From: Dehalococcoidia bacterium
GTDB lineage: Bacteria; Chloroflexota; Dehalococcoidia; JAENJB01
Assembly (NCBI GenBank): GCA_016844565.1
Contig: JAENJB010000012.1
Span: forward strand, 1-44,245
Reading direction: 5' to 3'
DNA: 44,245 nucleotides
Part shown: positions 24,593-32,154 of the stretch, one piece after another
Position numbering within the stretch: the stretch's first letter is position 1
How the letters are laid out: each line of letters starts with the position of its first letter
The notes under the pieces: generated by a model
Told to the model about the DNA's origin: nothing
Databases searched by the model: none
The model's input: the letters and a program-made list of their open reading frames with translations, nothing else
Made by a program: the position numbers and the translations under genes

Positions 24593-25699
24593 CTACTCGC
24601 TCAGGACTTCCGCAAAGATCGGGTTTGAGGTGAGTACCCTGGACGGCGGCAGCACATATCTCGCCCCATCGGAGACGAGCATCCCCTGCGAGGTCATGCG
24701 CTCCAGCCGGCCAATCAAAGCTCCAACATTGTCGCGCCCGAACCTCGCTGTCAGCTCACCGATCCCCACGCCTTCCTTGAGCAAGCGAAGGCGCAGCATG
24801 GCCTCTTCACAAGCCTTGTCTCTCGCGTTGAGTTGCTCGATCTCCTCCGCCAGGTCGGTGGGGTCATCGAGGTAGGCGTCCAGGTCAGCGCGGTTCCTGA
24901 ACCGTTTCCCGCTGATATGCGAGGCCGCCGCTGGCCCGAGGCCGACATACTCGCCGTTGCGCCAGTAGTTCAGATTGTGCAGGCACTCGCGTCCCTCTAC
25001 GGCGAAGTTGGATATCTCGTAGTGGACGAGCCCGCGCCCGGCCAGAAAAGCGCTCGCCTGCTCAAACAACACCGCCTGCTCATCATCGGACGGCAGCTCC
25101 GATGGCGGGCTCTTCGCCAGGGGAGTACCCTCCTCCAGAGACAGACAGTAAACCGAGAGATGCTCGATGCCGGTGCGAAGCAGCGCTTCCATTGACTGGC
25201 GGAGCGACAACCATGTCTGCCCGGGAAGCCCGACAATCAGGTCGGCGGAGACGGCTCCGAAGCCGAGCGTCACGGCAAGTCCTACGGCTTCAACCGCCTG
25301 GGCCGCCGTGTGAATCCTCCCGGCGCTCTTGAGTTCGCAGTCCGAAAGCGACTGGACGCCGATGGATGCCCGATTCATCCCGGCCTCCCTGGCGGCCTCA
25401 AGCAGCTCGCGGGTCGCCGATTCGGGGTTCACCTCCATTGTAGCCTCAGCCAGCCCCGAAAGATCCAGCGCCTTTCTCAGACCGTCGATGAGGGTCTTGA
25501 GGCGACCGGCGCCAAGCAGGCTCGGCGTTCCTCCCCCCAGATACACGGTCTGGAAGGACAGCCGGCCATATTGATAAGCTTCGCGAATGACCGCCTGAAC
25601 GTAGGATTCGGCGCACTCCAGACGCGCCGGCAGGGAATAGAAGTCGCAATAGCCGCATTTCTTGACACAGAACGGAATATGGACATACAGGCCCCTCAC
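24593..25699 (-). CDS. hemW: HemW, haem chaperone radical SAM protein
   Basis: Radical SAM protein of the HemN family, formerly annotated as oxygen-independent coproporphyrinogen oxidase. Cluster motif CVKKCGYCDFYS (CxxxCxxC, with Phe where HemN has the extra Cys), then YLGGGTPSLLG, EVNPES and MNRASIGVQSLSD. The C-terminal HemN domain has LHNLNYWRNGEYVGLGPAAASH. The frame is open into lepA, but GGAGGA in the lepA end is six bases from GTG 25699, which I take as start (368 residues); GTG 25705 overlaps the lepA stop as GTGA. lepA-hemW adjacency is common in bacteria. Confidence 0.93.
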   Translation of the reverse strand: MRGLYVHIPFCVKKCGYCDFYSLPARLECAESYVQAVIREAYQYGRLSFQTVYLGGGTPSLLGAGRLKTLIDGLRKALDLSGLAEATMEVNPESATRELLEAAREAGMNRASIGVQSLSDCELKSAGRIHTAAQAVEAVGLAVTLGFGAVSADLIVGLPGQTWLSLRQSMEALLRTGIEHLSVYCLSLEEGTPLAKSPPSELPSDDEQAVLFEQASAFLAGRGLVHYEISNFAVEGRECLHNLNYWRNGEYVGLGPAAASHISGKRFRNRADLDAYLDDPTDLAEEIEQLNARDKACEEAMLRLRLLKEGVGIGELTARFGRDNVGALIGRLERMTSQGMLVSDGARYVLPPSRVLTSNPIFAEVLSE

Positions 25700-25701
25700 C
25701 G

Positions 25702-27492
25702 TCACTCCTCCAGTTTCTGGAGCAACAGGAACGCCTCCTGCGGGACTTCCACCGAGCCCACCATCTTCATCCGCTTCTTGCCTTCCTTCTGCTTCTCTAG
25801 GAGCTTCTTCTTGCGGGTGATATCCCCGCCGTAGCATTTGGCGATGACATCCTTCCTTATCGGAGCAATATCTTCCCTGACCACCACCCTACCCCCGATG
25901 GCGGCCTGCAACGGTATCTCGAAGAGGTGTCTGGGAATCAGCTTCCTGAGTTTGTGTACGAGTACTCTGGCTTTGGGAACCGCGCCATCTCGTATCGAGA
26001 TGAATGACAGGGCGTCAACCTGATTGTCCTTGACCAGAATATCCACCTTAACGAGGTCGCCGCGGCGGTAGCCGGCGACCTCGTAGTCCATGCTGGCATA
26101 CCCTCGAGTGACACTCTTCAGCTTGTCGTAGTACCCGGTCACCATTTCGGCAAAGGGGAAATCGTAGGTGAGAAGGACACGCCTTCTATCCGGATGTTCC
26201 ATGCCTATGAGGGTGCCGCGCTTAGCATCCGACAGCTCCATGCAGGGCCCTATCAGCTCACTCGGAACAATGATTCGGGCGCGGATCAATGGCTCTTCAA
26301 CGTGGTCGATATTCTGAACAGCGGGGAATTTGGAGGGATTGTCTATCATCATGACTTCGCCCTGCGTAGTAAACACCTTGTAGACCACTGAAGGCATCGT
26401 GGCAACAAGCTCCTGCCCGTATTCCCGCTTCAATCTCTCAAGGGTGATTTCCATGTGCAACATGCCCAGGAACCCCAGTCGGTAACCATGGCCCAACGCC
26501 GCGGAAGTCTCCTTTTCATACACGATAGAAGAATCATTGAGCTGGAACTTTTCAAGGGCCGTTTTAAGTTTGCCGTACTCGTTGGTGCTGATGGGATAAA
26601 CGCCGCAGAACACCATCGGTTGCGACCTTCTGAATCCCGGTATCTCGGGGGTCTCAGGATGGTCCGGCGATATGATAGTATCACCGACGCGGACATCGCC
26701 GATGTCCTTCACCGTGGCACCGACGTAGCCGACTTCGCCGGCCACCAGCTTCTCGCAAGGCGTGGCTTGCGGCAGGAAATAGCCTACTTCGACCACGTCG
26801 AAGACCTTCGACGTGGACTTGACCATGAACTTATCGCCGGGACGCAGGCTGCCGGAGAAGAGCCGGATGTGTGGTATGACCCCGCGGTAGCTGTCATAGT
26901 ACGAGTCGAAGATAAGGCACTTCAGCGGCTCGTCCGCGCTGCCCGTGGGTGGAGGGACTCTTGCAACAATCGCCTCCAGCAGTTCGGGAACGCCGGTCCC
27001 GTCTTTGGCGGAGATCAGCAGCGCGTCTTCTCCTGGCAGACCCAGCATATCATCCAGTTGCAGCAGACAATCGTCGATCATGGCACCGGCCAGATCAATC
27101 TTGTTGATGACCGGTATGATCTCAAGACCGGCATCGATGGCCAAATAGGCATTGGCGATGGTCTGCGCTTCCACCCCCTGTGAAGCGTCAACCAGGAGAA
27201 CGGCACCTTCGCAAGCCCTAAGGCTTCTCGACACTTCGTAGTTGAAGTCCACATGCCCCGGCGTATCAATAAGGTTCAGCAGGTACTTCTCGCCACTTCC
27301 CGATTGATAGGGCATCCTCACCGACTTGGCCTTGATGGTGATACCGCGCTCGCGCTCCAGATCCATACTATCCAGGACCTGCTCATTGGAGAGAGTATGG
27401 ATTGTCCCGGTCAGCTCAAGTATCCGGTCGGCAAGGGTTGACTTGCCGTGGTCGATGTGCGCGATGATACAGAAATTCCTTACGTTATCCAT
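25702..27492 (-). CDS. lepA: elongation factor 4 (LepA)
   Basis: 596-residue back-translocating ribosomal GTPase, full length. G1 AHIDHGKST, G2 region RERGITIKA, G3 DTPGHVDF, G4 NKIDL. The C-terminal LepA-specific domain includes KKKLLEKQKEGKKRMK. It starts the minus-strand run lepA-hemW-eamA and is divergent from the methyltransferase gene. Confidence 0.97.
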   Translation of the reverse strand: MDNVRNFCIIAHIDHGKSTLADRILELTGTIHTLSNEQVLDSMDLERERGITIKAKSVRMPYQSGSGEKYLLNLIDTPGHVDFNYEVSRSLRACEGAVLLVDASQGVEAQTIANAYLAIDAGLEIIPVINKIDLAGAMIDDCLLQLDDMLGLPGEDALLISAKDGTGVPELLEAIVARVPPPTGSADEPLKCLIFDSYYDSYRGVIPHIRLFSGSLRPGDKFMVKSTSKVFDVVEVGYFLPQATPCEKLVAGEVGYVGATVKDIGDVRVGDTIISPDHPETPEIPGFRRSQPMVFCGVYPISTNEYGKLKTALEKFQLNDSSIVYEKETSAALGHGYRLGFLGMLHMEITLERLKREYGQELVATMPSVVYKVFTTQGEVMMIDNPSKFPAVQNIDHVEEPLIRARIIVPSELIGPCMELSDAKRGTLIGMEHPDRRRVLLTYDFPFAEMVTGYYDKLKSVTRGYASMDYEVAGYRRGDLVKVDILVKDNQVDALSFISIRDGAVPKARVLVHKLRKLIPRHLFEIPLQAAIGGRVVVREDIAPIRKDVIAKCYGGDITRKKKLLEKQKEGKKRMKMVGSVEVPQEAFLLLQKLEE

Positions 27493-27511
27493 TTCACTGG
27501 GCGACCGTCGC

Positions 27512-27541
27512 TTGAAACCAGATGCGAATTGTGGCTATAGT
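27512..27541 (+). promoter_or_regulatory. promoter of the methyltransferase gene
   Basis: TTGAAA (27512-27517), 18 bases, TATAGT (27536-27541), about 125 bases before ATG 27668. Confidence 0.45.
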
Positions 27542-27576
27542 ACAGCTACCAAACGAAAGAAGTGGCCGGACATAAA

Positions 27577-27585
27577 AGTATACCA
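27577..27585 (-). promoter_or_regulatory. extended -10 promoter of lepA
   Basis: TGGTATACT on the minus strand (TGn plus TATACT), about 85 bases upstream of the lepA ATG. No clear -35. Confidence 0.4.
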
Positions 27586-27667
27586 TAAAATGGCTGGCGA
27601 GAGATTTCATGGGGATGAGAGCGCCTAACAATCCCAGACAATGCCTTTTCAGGTGGAGGTAGCCTGG

Positions 27668-28297
27668 ATGAACGACAAGGACCGCACTGAATATATCCCG
27701 GCCCTGAAATATGGCTGGTTGACACCCTTCTACGACCCATTCATACGGTGGACCACCCGAGAGATGGTCTTCAAACGCCGCCTCATCGAGCAGGCGCGGA
27801 TTGAGAGCGGTCACCGGGTGCTCGACCTGGGCTGCGGCACGGCGACGCTCACTATGCGCATCAAGAAAGCCCATCCAGATGCCGTGGTGACCGGGCTTGA
27901 CGGAGACCCCCGGATCCTTGAAATCGCCAGGGCCAAGGTCTCCAGAACCGGACTGGACATCACTCTGGACCACGGTAATGGCTCCTTCGACCGTGTCCTT
28001 TCCAGCCTGCTATTTCATCACCTGACCCGGGAAAACAAGCAGCGCACTCTCAAGGAGGTCTTTCGTGTCCTCCGGCCCGGCGGGGAGCTGCACATGGCCG
28101 ACCTCGGCAGACCCCACAACGCCTTCACGTACACGCTATCGCTTCTTATGCAAAGGTTTGAAGTGACTTATGATAACATAAGAGGCCTGCTGCCAGGGAT
28201 AATTCAGGAGGCTGGTTTCGACCGGGTCGAAGCGACCGCCCGGTACACGACGATTTTCGGGACAATCTGCTTGTATAGAGCATGGAAACCTGGATAG
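27668..28297 (+). CDS. class I SAM-dependent methyltransferase (UbiE-like)
   Basis: 209 residues from ATG 27668, chosen because GGTGGAGG is eight bases upstream; the frame opens at 27641. Motif I GHRVLDLGCGTATLT, acidic motif II GLDGDPRILEIA, and the post-motif stretch FDRVLSSLLFHHLTRENK with LRPGGELHMADLGRPHN. Relatives have about eight to ten more residues between ITLDHG and GSFDRV (the motif around the SAM adenine), so an in-frame deletion is possible. Substrate unknown. Confidence 0.85.
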   Translation: MNDKDRTEYIPALKYGWLTPFYDPFIRWTTREMVFKRRLIEQARIESGHRVLDLGCGTATLTMRIKKAHPDAVVTGLDGDPRILEIARAKVSRTGLDITLDHGNGSFDRVLSSLLFHHLTRENKQRTLKEVFRVLRPGGELHMADLGRPHNAFTYTLSLLMQRFEVTYDNIRGLLPGIIQEAGFDRVEATARYTTIFGTICLYRAWKPG

Positions 28298-28358
28298 CAC
28301 ATCTTCGGACCACGGCTGAGACTTTACTACCCATCAGCTGAGTACGTGGAGGCGGACA

Positions 28359-29495
28359 ATGAAGCGGATACTGCTTGTCGCACTGATTCTAGCCCTCGTT
28401 GTTCTTCCTGGCTGTACACGCCCGTCGCTACCAGCGGCGCCACCAACTCCCACCACCCCTGCCCCTGCTCCCATTTCCACTCCCGCACCAGCGACCACTC
28501 CGGCGCCGGCGCCATCGGGCGACACCATACCACCACCAGCGATAGCAACACCTGCCCCGATGACCAGGGGGACTCCGGACCCCGACTTCCAGGTGGATGT
28601 GTACCAATCCGACCTGGCATGGCCCGGCACCACACTGTTCGCTGACCTCCACATCCCGGACCGGCCAAGGATAGTAGAGGTAAACATGCTTGGGGAAATC
28701 ATCTGGGAGTACCTGGTGCCTCAGAGCCTGAGGCAATATACCAACCCCGGATTTGACACAGAGTTGCTGCCCGACAACAACGTGCTGTTCGTGCTGCCCA
28801 GGAACGGCGTGTATGAGATTGACCGCAAGGGCAACACCATCTGGTCGCACCTTACAGGTAAGATTTCCCATGACGCCGACCGCCTGCCAAACGGTAACAC
28901 TATTTTCGCGTTCGGCGCCGATGACCGGAAAGACGATGCTCAGGTGACCGAAGTGAACGCGAAAGGGGAGATTGTCTGGTCATGGCGTGCCCGGGACCAC
29001 TTCGACAAGGCGCCCTACAAGGATATCAACGACGAGGGTTGGAGCCATACGAATGCCGTCTCCAGACTGGCGAATGGCAACACGCTCATCAGCCCGAGGA
29101 ATTTCAACTTCGTGATTGAGGTCAACCCTCAGGGCTCGGTGGTCAGGACTATCGGAGAGGGAATATTCCAGGCCCAACACGACCCGGAGGTCCTTCCCAA
29201 CGGCAATATCCTGGTCGCCAATCACCGCGTACCTCACCGGGCGGTGGAGCTCGACCCGAAGACAGGCAACGTCGTCTGGCAATCCCAGGGCTTCGAGCGC
29301 GAGGTCACCCCGGTCAGAGACGCCGACCGGCTGCCGAACGGCAATACACTGATTACCGGGACGACGAAGATAGTCGAAGTGACGGCCAGGGGCGAGGTGG
29401 TCTGGCAGCTGACTCTAAAAGGGGTGACCTTCGCGGGAAGAGAGGCAAGCGGACTGGGATTCTACAAGGCCGACAGAATCAGCGCACAGAGATAG
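28359..29495 (+). CDS. lipoprotein with beta-propeller of the arylsulfotransferase type
   Basis: 378 residues. Signal peptide with lipobox LPGC (Cys19), a Pro/Thr/Ala-rich linker (about 20-70), then repeated blades with the recurring pattern LPNGNT-(hydrophobic)2 (DRLPNGNTIFAFGA, SRLANGNTLISP, EVLPNGNILVANH, DRLPNGNTLITG), each followed by a VEV or VELDP strand and G-IVW. This pattern is typical of arylsulfotransferase-like proteins. The catalytic His of true PAPS-independent sulfotransferases cannot be confirmed. Probably surface-exposed. Confidence 0.8.
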   Translation: MKRILLVALILALVVLPGCTRPSLPAAPPTPTTPAPAPISTPAPATTPAPAPSGDTIPPPAIATPAPMTRGTPDPDFQVDVYQSDLAWPGTTLFADLHIPDRPRIVEVNMLGEIIWEYLVPQSLRQYTNPGFDTELLPDNNVLFVLPRNGVYEIDRKGNTIWSHLTGKISHDADRLPNGNTIFAFGADDRKDDAQVTEVNAKGEIVWSWRARDHFDKAPYKDINDEGWSHTNAVSRLANGNTLISPRNFNFVIEVNPQGSVVRTIGEGIFQAQHDPEVLPNGNILVANHRVPHRAVELDPKTGNVVWQSQGFEREVTPVRDADRLPNGNTLITGTTKIVEVTARGEVVWQLTLKGVTFAGREASGLGFYKADRISAQR

Positions 29496-29518
29496 GCTAG
29501 AACTGATTCGCTCATGTC

Positions 29519-29556
29519 TTACGGCCGGTAGACCACCCGGTTCTCGGGAGATTCCC
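29519..29556. repeat. left copy of the queD 3' end
   Basis: 38 bases matching 30122-30159 with three mismatches. Read on the minus strand it encodes ESPENRVVYRP-stop, the QueD C-terminus. All three differences are synonymous in that frame. With the intact queD end it flanks the hicBA cassette as a direct repeat. Confidence 0.75.
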
Positions 29557-29575
29557 GCTCGCTCCTCCGAATCCG

Positions 29576-29584
29576 TGGTATAAT
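29576..29584 (+). promoter_or_regulatory. extended -10 promoter of hicBA
   Basis: TGGTATAAT, a consensus extended -10 located 22 bases before ATG 29606. This gives a very short leader with only GGAT as a possible ribosome-binding site. Confidence 0.5.
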
Positions 29585-29605
29585 TATCTTTTGGATAGTG
29601 CAAAT

Positions 29606-29878
29606 ATGGCGACTCGATTTGTGCTCACCGACTATGTCAACCAAGCCTTAGCCCACGCTGCTTACGATAAGCTTGAGGACGGCACTTTCGCCGGACGAAT
29701 TCCTCTCTGTTCAGGGGTCGTAGCGTTCGGCACAACTTTGCAGAGGTGTGTAGCCGAGCTACGTTCCACTCTTGAGGACTGGATTCTGGTTGGCCTCAAA
29801 CTGGGCCATGCCATGCCAGTAATCGATGGCATCGACCTGAACATGAATCCGCAACATGAGCCAGTGGAAGCGATGTAA
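29606..29878 (+). CDS. hicB: HicB-family antitoxin
   Basis: 90 residues from ATG 29606. Partial RNase-H-like HicB fold: DGTFAGRIPLCSGVVAFG, TLQRCVAELRSTLEDWILVG, LKLGHAMPVIDGIDLN. No C-terminal DNA-binding domain is visible. It overlaps the toxin gene by 23 bases, the usual coupled arrangement (here antitoxin first). It neutralises HicA and may autoregulate through the promoter at 29576. Confidence 0.88.
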   Translation: MATRFVLTDYVNQALAHAAYDKLEDGTFAGRIPLCSGVVAFGTTLQRCVAELRSTLEDWILVGLKLGHAMPVIDGIDLNMNPQHEPVEAM

Positions 29879-30089
29879 ACGCCGGGAGTTCACCCGTCGT
29901 CTCAAGAAGCTTGGCTTCGGCGGGCCGTACACTGGAACTCGACACCATTTCATGGTTCATAAGCAACATCGACTAGCAATCCCTTCTAACGCCGAGTATT
30001 CCCTTCCTCAGCTACGCACCATGATGCGCGAAGTAGAGCAAATCATCGGACGAAGCGTATCAGCAGACGAATGGGACCTTCTTCGATAA
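29856..30089 (+). CDS. hicA: HicA-family mRNA interferase toxin
   Basis: 77 residues, dsRBD-like HicA fold: REFTRRLKKLGFGGPYTGTR, then HHFMVHKQHRLAIPSNAEYS. The catalytic His is in the GTRHHFMV stretch. It is expected to cleave or block mRNA unless bound by HicB. The cassette ends 32 bases before the queD 3' end. Confidence 0.9.
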   Translation: MSQWKRCKRREFTRRLKKLGFGGPYTGTRHHFMVHKQHRLAIPSNAEYSLPQLRTMMREVEQIIGRSVSADEWDLLR

Positions 30090-30121
30090 CGTTACCCATC
30101 GGCGTTGAAGAAGCATACCCT

Positions 30122-30475
30122 TTACGGCCGGTAAACCACCCGGTTCTCGGGGGACTCCCACACCTCGATATAGGCTACCTTCACCGGCGACTTGCCAATC
30201 GCGGACTGGAGTTGCCCGTAGATGTAGCTGGCGAGGTTCTCCGCTGACGGATTGAGCTTGTCGAAGGGAGACATCTCGTTCAGATTGTTGTGGTCGAACC
30301 GTGAGATGACCTCACCAAGCTGTTTCTTCAATTCTAGGAAATCGTAGGCCAGGCCGATCTCGTTCAGATGTGGCGCCATTAGCCCCGCTACCACCTCGTA
30401 GCGGTGCCCGTGCAGCTTCTCGCACTTGCCCTGGTAACCCCTCAGGGAATGGGCGGCATCGAAATGCAGGTGCAC
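30122..30475 (-). CDS. queD: 6-carboxytetrahydropterin synthase (QueD/PTPS family)
   Basis: 117 residues. Converts dihydroneopterin triphosphate to a tetrahydropterin for queuosine or pterin synthesis. Zinc ligands His9 (AAHS), His22 and His24 (LHGHRYEV), catalytic Cys18 (GKCEKLHGH), active-site stretch FDHNNLNE and C-terminal EVWESPENR. GTG start seven bases after folK. The in-frame codon just upstream is a stop, so the N-terminus is a few residues shorter than in many homologues. The 3' end is duplicated at 29519. Third gene of a folP-folK-queD unit. Confidence 0.93.
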   Translation of the reverse strand: MHLHFDAAHSLRGYQGKCEKLHGHRYEVVAGLMAPHLNEIGLAYDFLELKKQLGEVISRFDHNNLNEMSPFDKLNPSAENLASYIYGQLQSAIGKSPVKVAYIEVWESPENRVVYRP

Positions 30476-30482
30476 TTATATC

Positions 30483-30899
30483 TCATACATGTCTCATGTC
30501 TGGAGCAATCTCGGCCAGAGGAATAAGGACAAAGGCCCTCTCCGTCAAGCGGGGATGGGGGATGGTGAGGGATGAGCTTTCGACCACCTCTCCTTCATAA
30601 AAGAGAATGTCGATATCGATGACTCGCGGAGAGTTGCGGGGACCCGGGAGCCGCCCGATCTTCTTCTCCGTCTGCTTGATAAAGCCGAGGAGCTGGCGCG
30701 GGGTAAGGTGAGTGCTCACCTCACAGACAGCGTTGAGAAAGAGAGGCTGGTTGACGAAGCCCACAGGTTCGGCCTCGTAAAGCGACGACAGCCTCTTCAC
30801 CTTCACCTTTCCCTTTTCGCCCAGCGCGTCGACGGCCCGGTCCAGGTTATGGCGGCGGTTTCCCAGGTTGGAACCCAGTCCCAGGTAAGCGGTAGGCAT
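30483..30899 (-). CDS. folK: 2-amino-4-hydroxy-6-hydroxymethyldihydropteridine pyrophosphokinase
   Basis: 138 residues. N-terminal YLGLGSNLGNRRHNLDRAVD, middle VCEVSTHLTPRQLLGFIKQT, and the magnesium/ATP signature GPRNSPRVIDIDILFY. It activates the pterin for the FolP reaction. Its ATG follows the folP stop directly (TAAATG), with GGAGGG at the folP end as ribosome-binding site, so it is translationally coupled. Confidence 0.95.
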   Translation of the reverse strand: MPTAYLGLGSNLGNRRHNLDRAVDALGEKGKVKVKRLSSLYEAEPVGFVNQPLFLNAVCEVSTHLTPRQLLGFIKQTEKKIGRLPGPRNSPRVIDIDILFYEGEVVESSSLTIPHPRLTERAFVLIPLAEIAPDMRHV

Positions 30900-31832
30900 T
30901 TACCCTCCCTTCTCTGCGCTCAGAGCCTGTCCTGAGCCTGCCGAAGGAGCAGGCCCTGCCTTTCTTCTGATAATCGCATCGCTCATCTTGCACACCCTGG
31001 CCATGTAGAGCACGTCATGCACCCGCACCATGTCAGCCCCCCGGGCGATGCCGATGGCGACTGTGGCCGCCGTGCCCTCCAGACGCTGGTCGGGCGGCAG
31101 GCCGAGCACCAGACCAATCATGGACTTGCGCGAGGTGCCCACCAGGATGGGATATCCCAGACTATTCAGCTCGTCCAGACGGCGCAGCAACTCCAGGTTC
31201 TGCTCCAGCGTCTTGCCGAAGCCAAAACCCGGGTCAATGATGATGTTCTCACTGGCTACTCCTGCTTCCAGTGCCACACCGGTGCTTCTCTTCAGGTCCG
31301 CCAGAACCGACTTCACAATATCCTGGACCCGGTCGTCCCCCCTGTCCCTTTGATTGCTGGTGATGACCAACGGTGCCTTCTTATCGGCTGCCAGCTTCGC
31401 CAGGTCGGGGTCCATCTTCAGTCCCCAGACGTCGTTGATGATATCGGCGCCCGCCTCCAGCGCCCGGCGGGCCACCTCTTCCTTGTAGGTGTCGACGCTC
31501 AGCGGCACGCGAAACCCCACCAGCCTCTCCACAACGGGGATGACCCGCTTCAGCTCCTCCTCTGTTGAAAGGCGAGAAGCATCGGGGCGGGTGGACTCGC
31601 CGCCGATGTCGATGATATCAGCGCCCTCATCCACCAGACGCCTGGCCTGACTGACTGCGGCCTCCAGGTCGCCACCAAGGCCATCACCTGAGAAAGAGTC
31701 CGGCGTGACATTGAGCACACCCATGATATAGGTCCGCCCGCCCCAGCGGAACTCTCTTCCCTTGACACGCATAACCCTCGGGGCGGCCCCATGCGAAGGG
31801 AATTCCCTCTCCTGAAGCTGGCTCTCTGTCAT
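30900..31832 (-). CDS. folP: dihydropteroate synthase
   Basis: 310 residues; joins p-aminobenzoate to the pterin diphosphate. Motifs MGVLNVTPDSFSGDG, GADIIDIGGESTRPDA and DPGFGFGKTLEQNLELLRRL. A second candidate start (MRVKGREFRWGG, ATG 31772) is nearer the conserved core. The last ~18 residues (PAPSAGSGQALSAEKGG) are unlike other DHPS and are encoded by a copy of the short repeat at 30925-30954. Confidence 0.94.
   Translation of the reverse strand: MTESQLQEREFPSHGAAPRVMRVKGREFRWGGRTYIMGVLNVTPDSFSGDGLGGDLEAAVSQARRLVDEGADIIDIGGESTRPDASRLSTEEELKRVIPVVERLVGFRVPLSVDTYKEEVARRALEAGADIINDVWGLKMDPDLAKLAADKKAPLVITSNQRDRGDDRVQDIVKSVLADLKRSTGVALEAGVASENIIIDPGFGFGKTLEQNLELLRRLDELNSLGYPILVGTSRKSMIGLVLGLPPDQRLEGTAATVAIGIARGADMVRVHDVLYMARVCKMSDAIIRRKAGPAPSAGSGQALSAEKGG
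30925..30954. repeat. short repeat CCTGTCCTGAGC-TGCCGAAGG inside the folP 3' end
   Basis: The same sequence, allowing a few pyrimidine changes, occurs in the intergenic elements at 35976-35998 and 40889-40908. Flanking GCCTG/CAGGC arms form a hairpin. Here it is translated. Confidence 0.65.
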
Positions 31833-31886
31833 TGGCGTCCGAGCCTAATTTTAACACAAACCGGGATTGCCGCGGCACCCCCTCTA

Positions 31887-32036
31887 TGTCATTGCGAGCC
31901 CATTGGCTATTGCCAAGGGCGAAGCAATCTCATCATCCCTACTTTATCATACCACCGAGATCGCCACGGCCTCCCGACCTGTCGGGATGGCCTCGCGATG
32001 ACAGGAAAGGGCGCTGCTTCGTGCCTCGCAATGACA
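31887..32036. repeat. compound CATTGCGAG-type palindromic repeat
   Basis: Begins TGTCATTGCGAG (31887). ATGACA ends occur at 31998-32003 and again at 32031-32036 (CTCGCAATGACA), suggesting two overlapping or nested units. It contains CCCGACCTGTCGGG, also present at 12688. It occupies most of the gap between folP and the carboxyltransferase gene. Confidence 0.65.
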
Positions 32037-32078
32037 AACTTTCGTTAACAAACCACCTCTCTCCCACCTCTCTCCCAG

Positions 32079-32107
32079 TTGTTGCCCGTATAGGTTTATG
32101 GTAACAT
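32079..32107 (+). promoter_or_regulatory. promoter of the carboxyltransferase operon
   Basis: TTGTTG (32079-32084), 17 bases, TGG-TAACAT with extended -10 (TAACAT 32102-32107), about 48 bases before ATG 32155. Confidence 0.4.
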
Positions 32108-32154
32108 ATCGAATCTTCTTCATCCGCACTTCAAGACCCGGACCCGAGGACAAG

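Noticed and set aside
26455..27183. 242-codon plus-strand frame inside lepA
   Set aside because: Antisense to a full-length LepA; no recognisable motifs.
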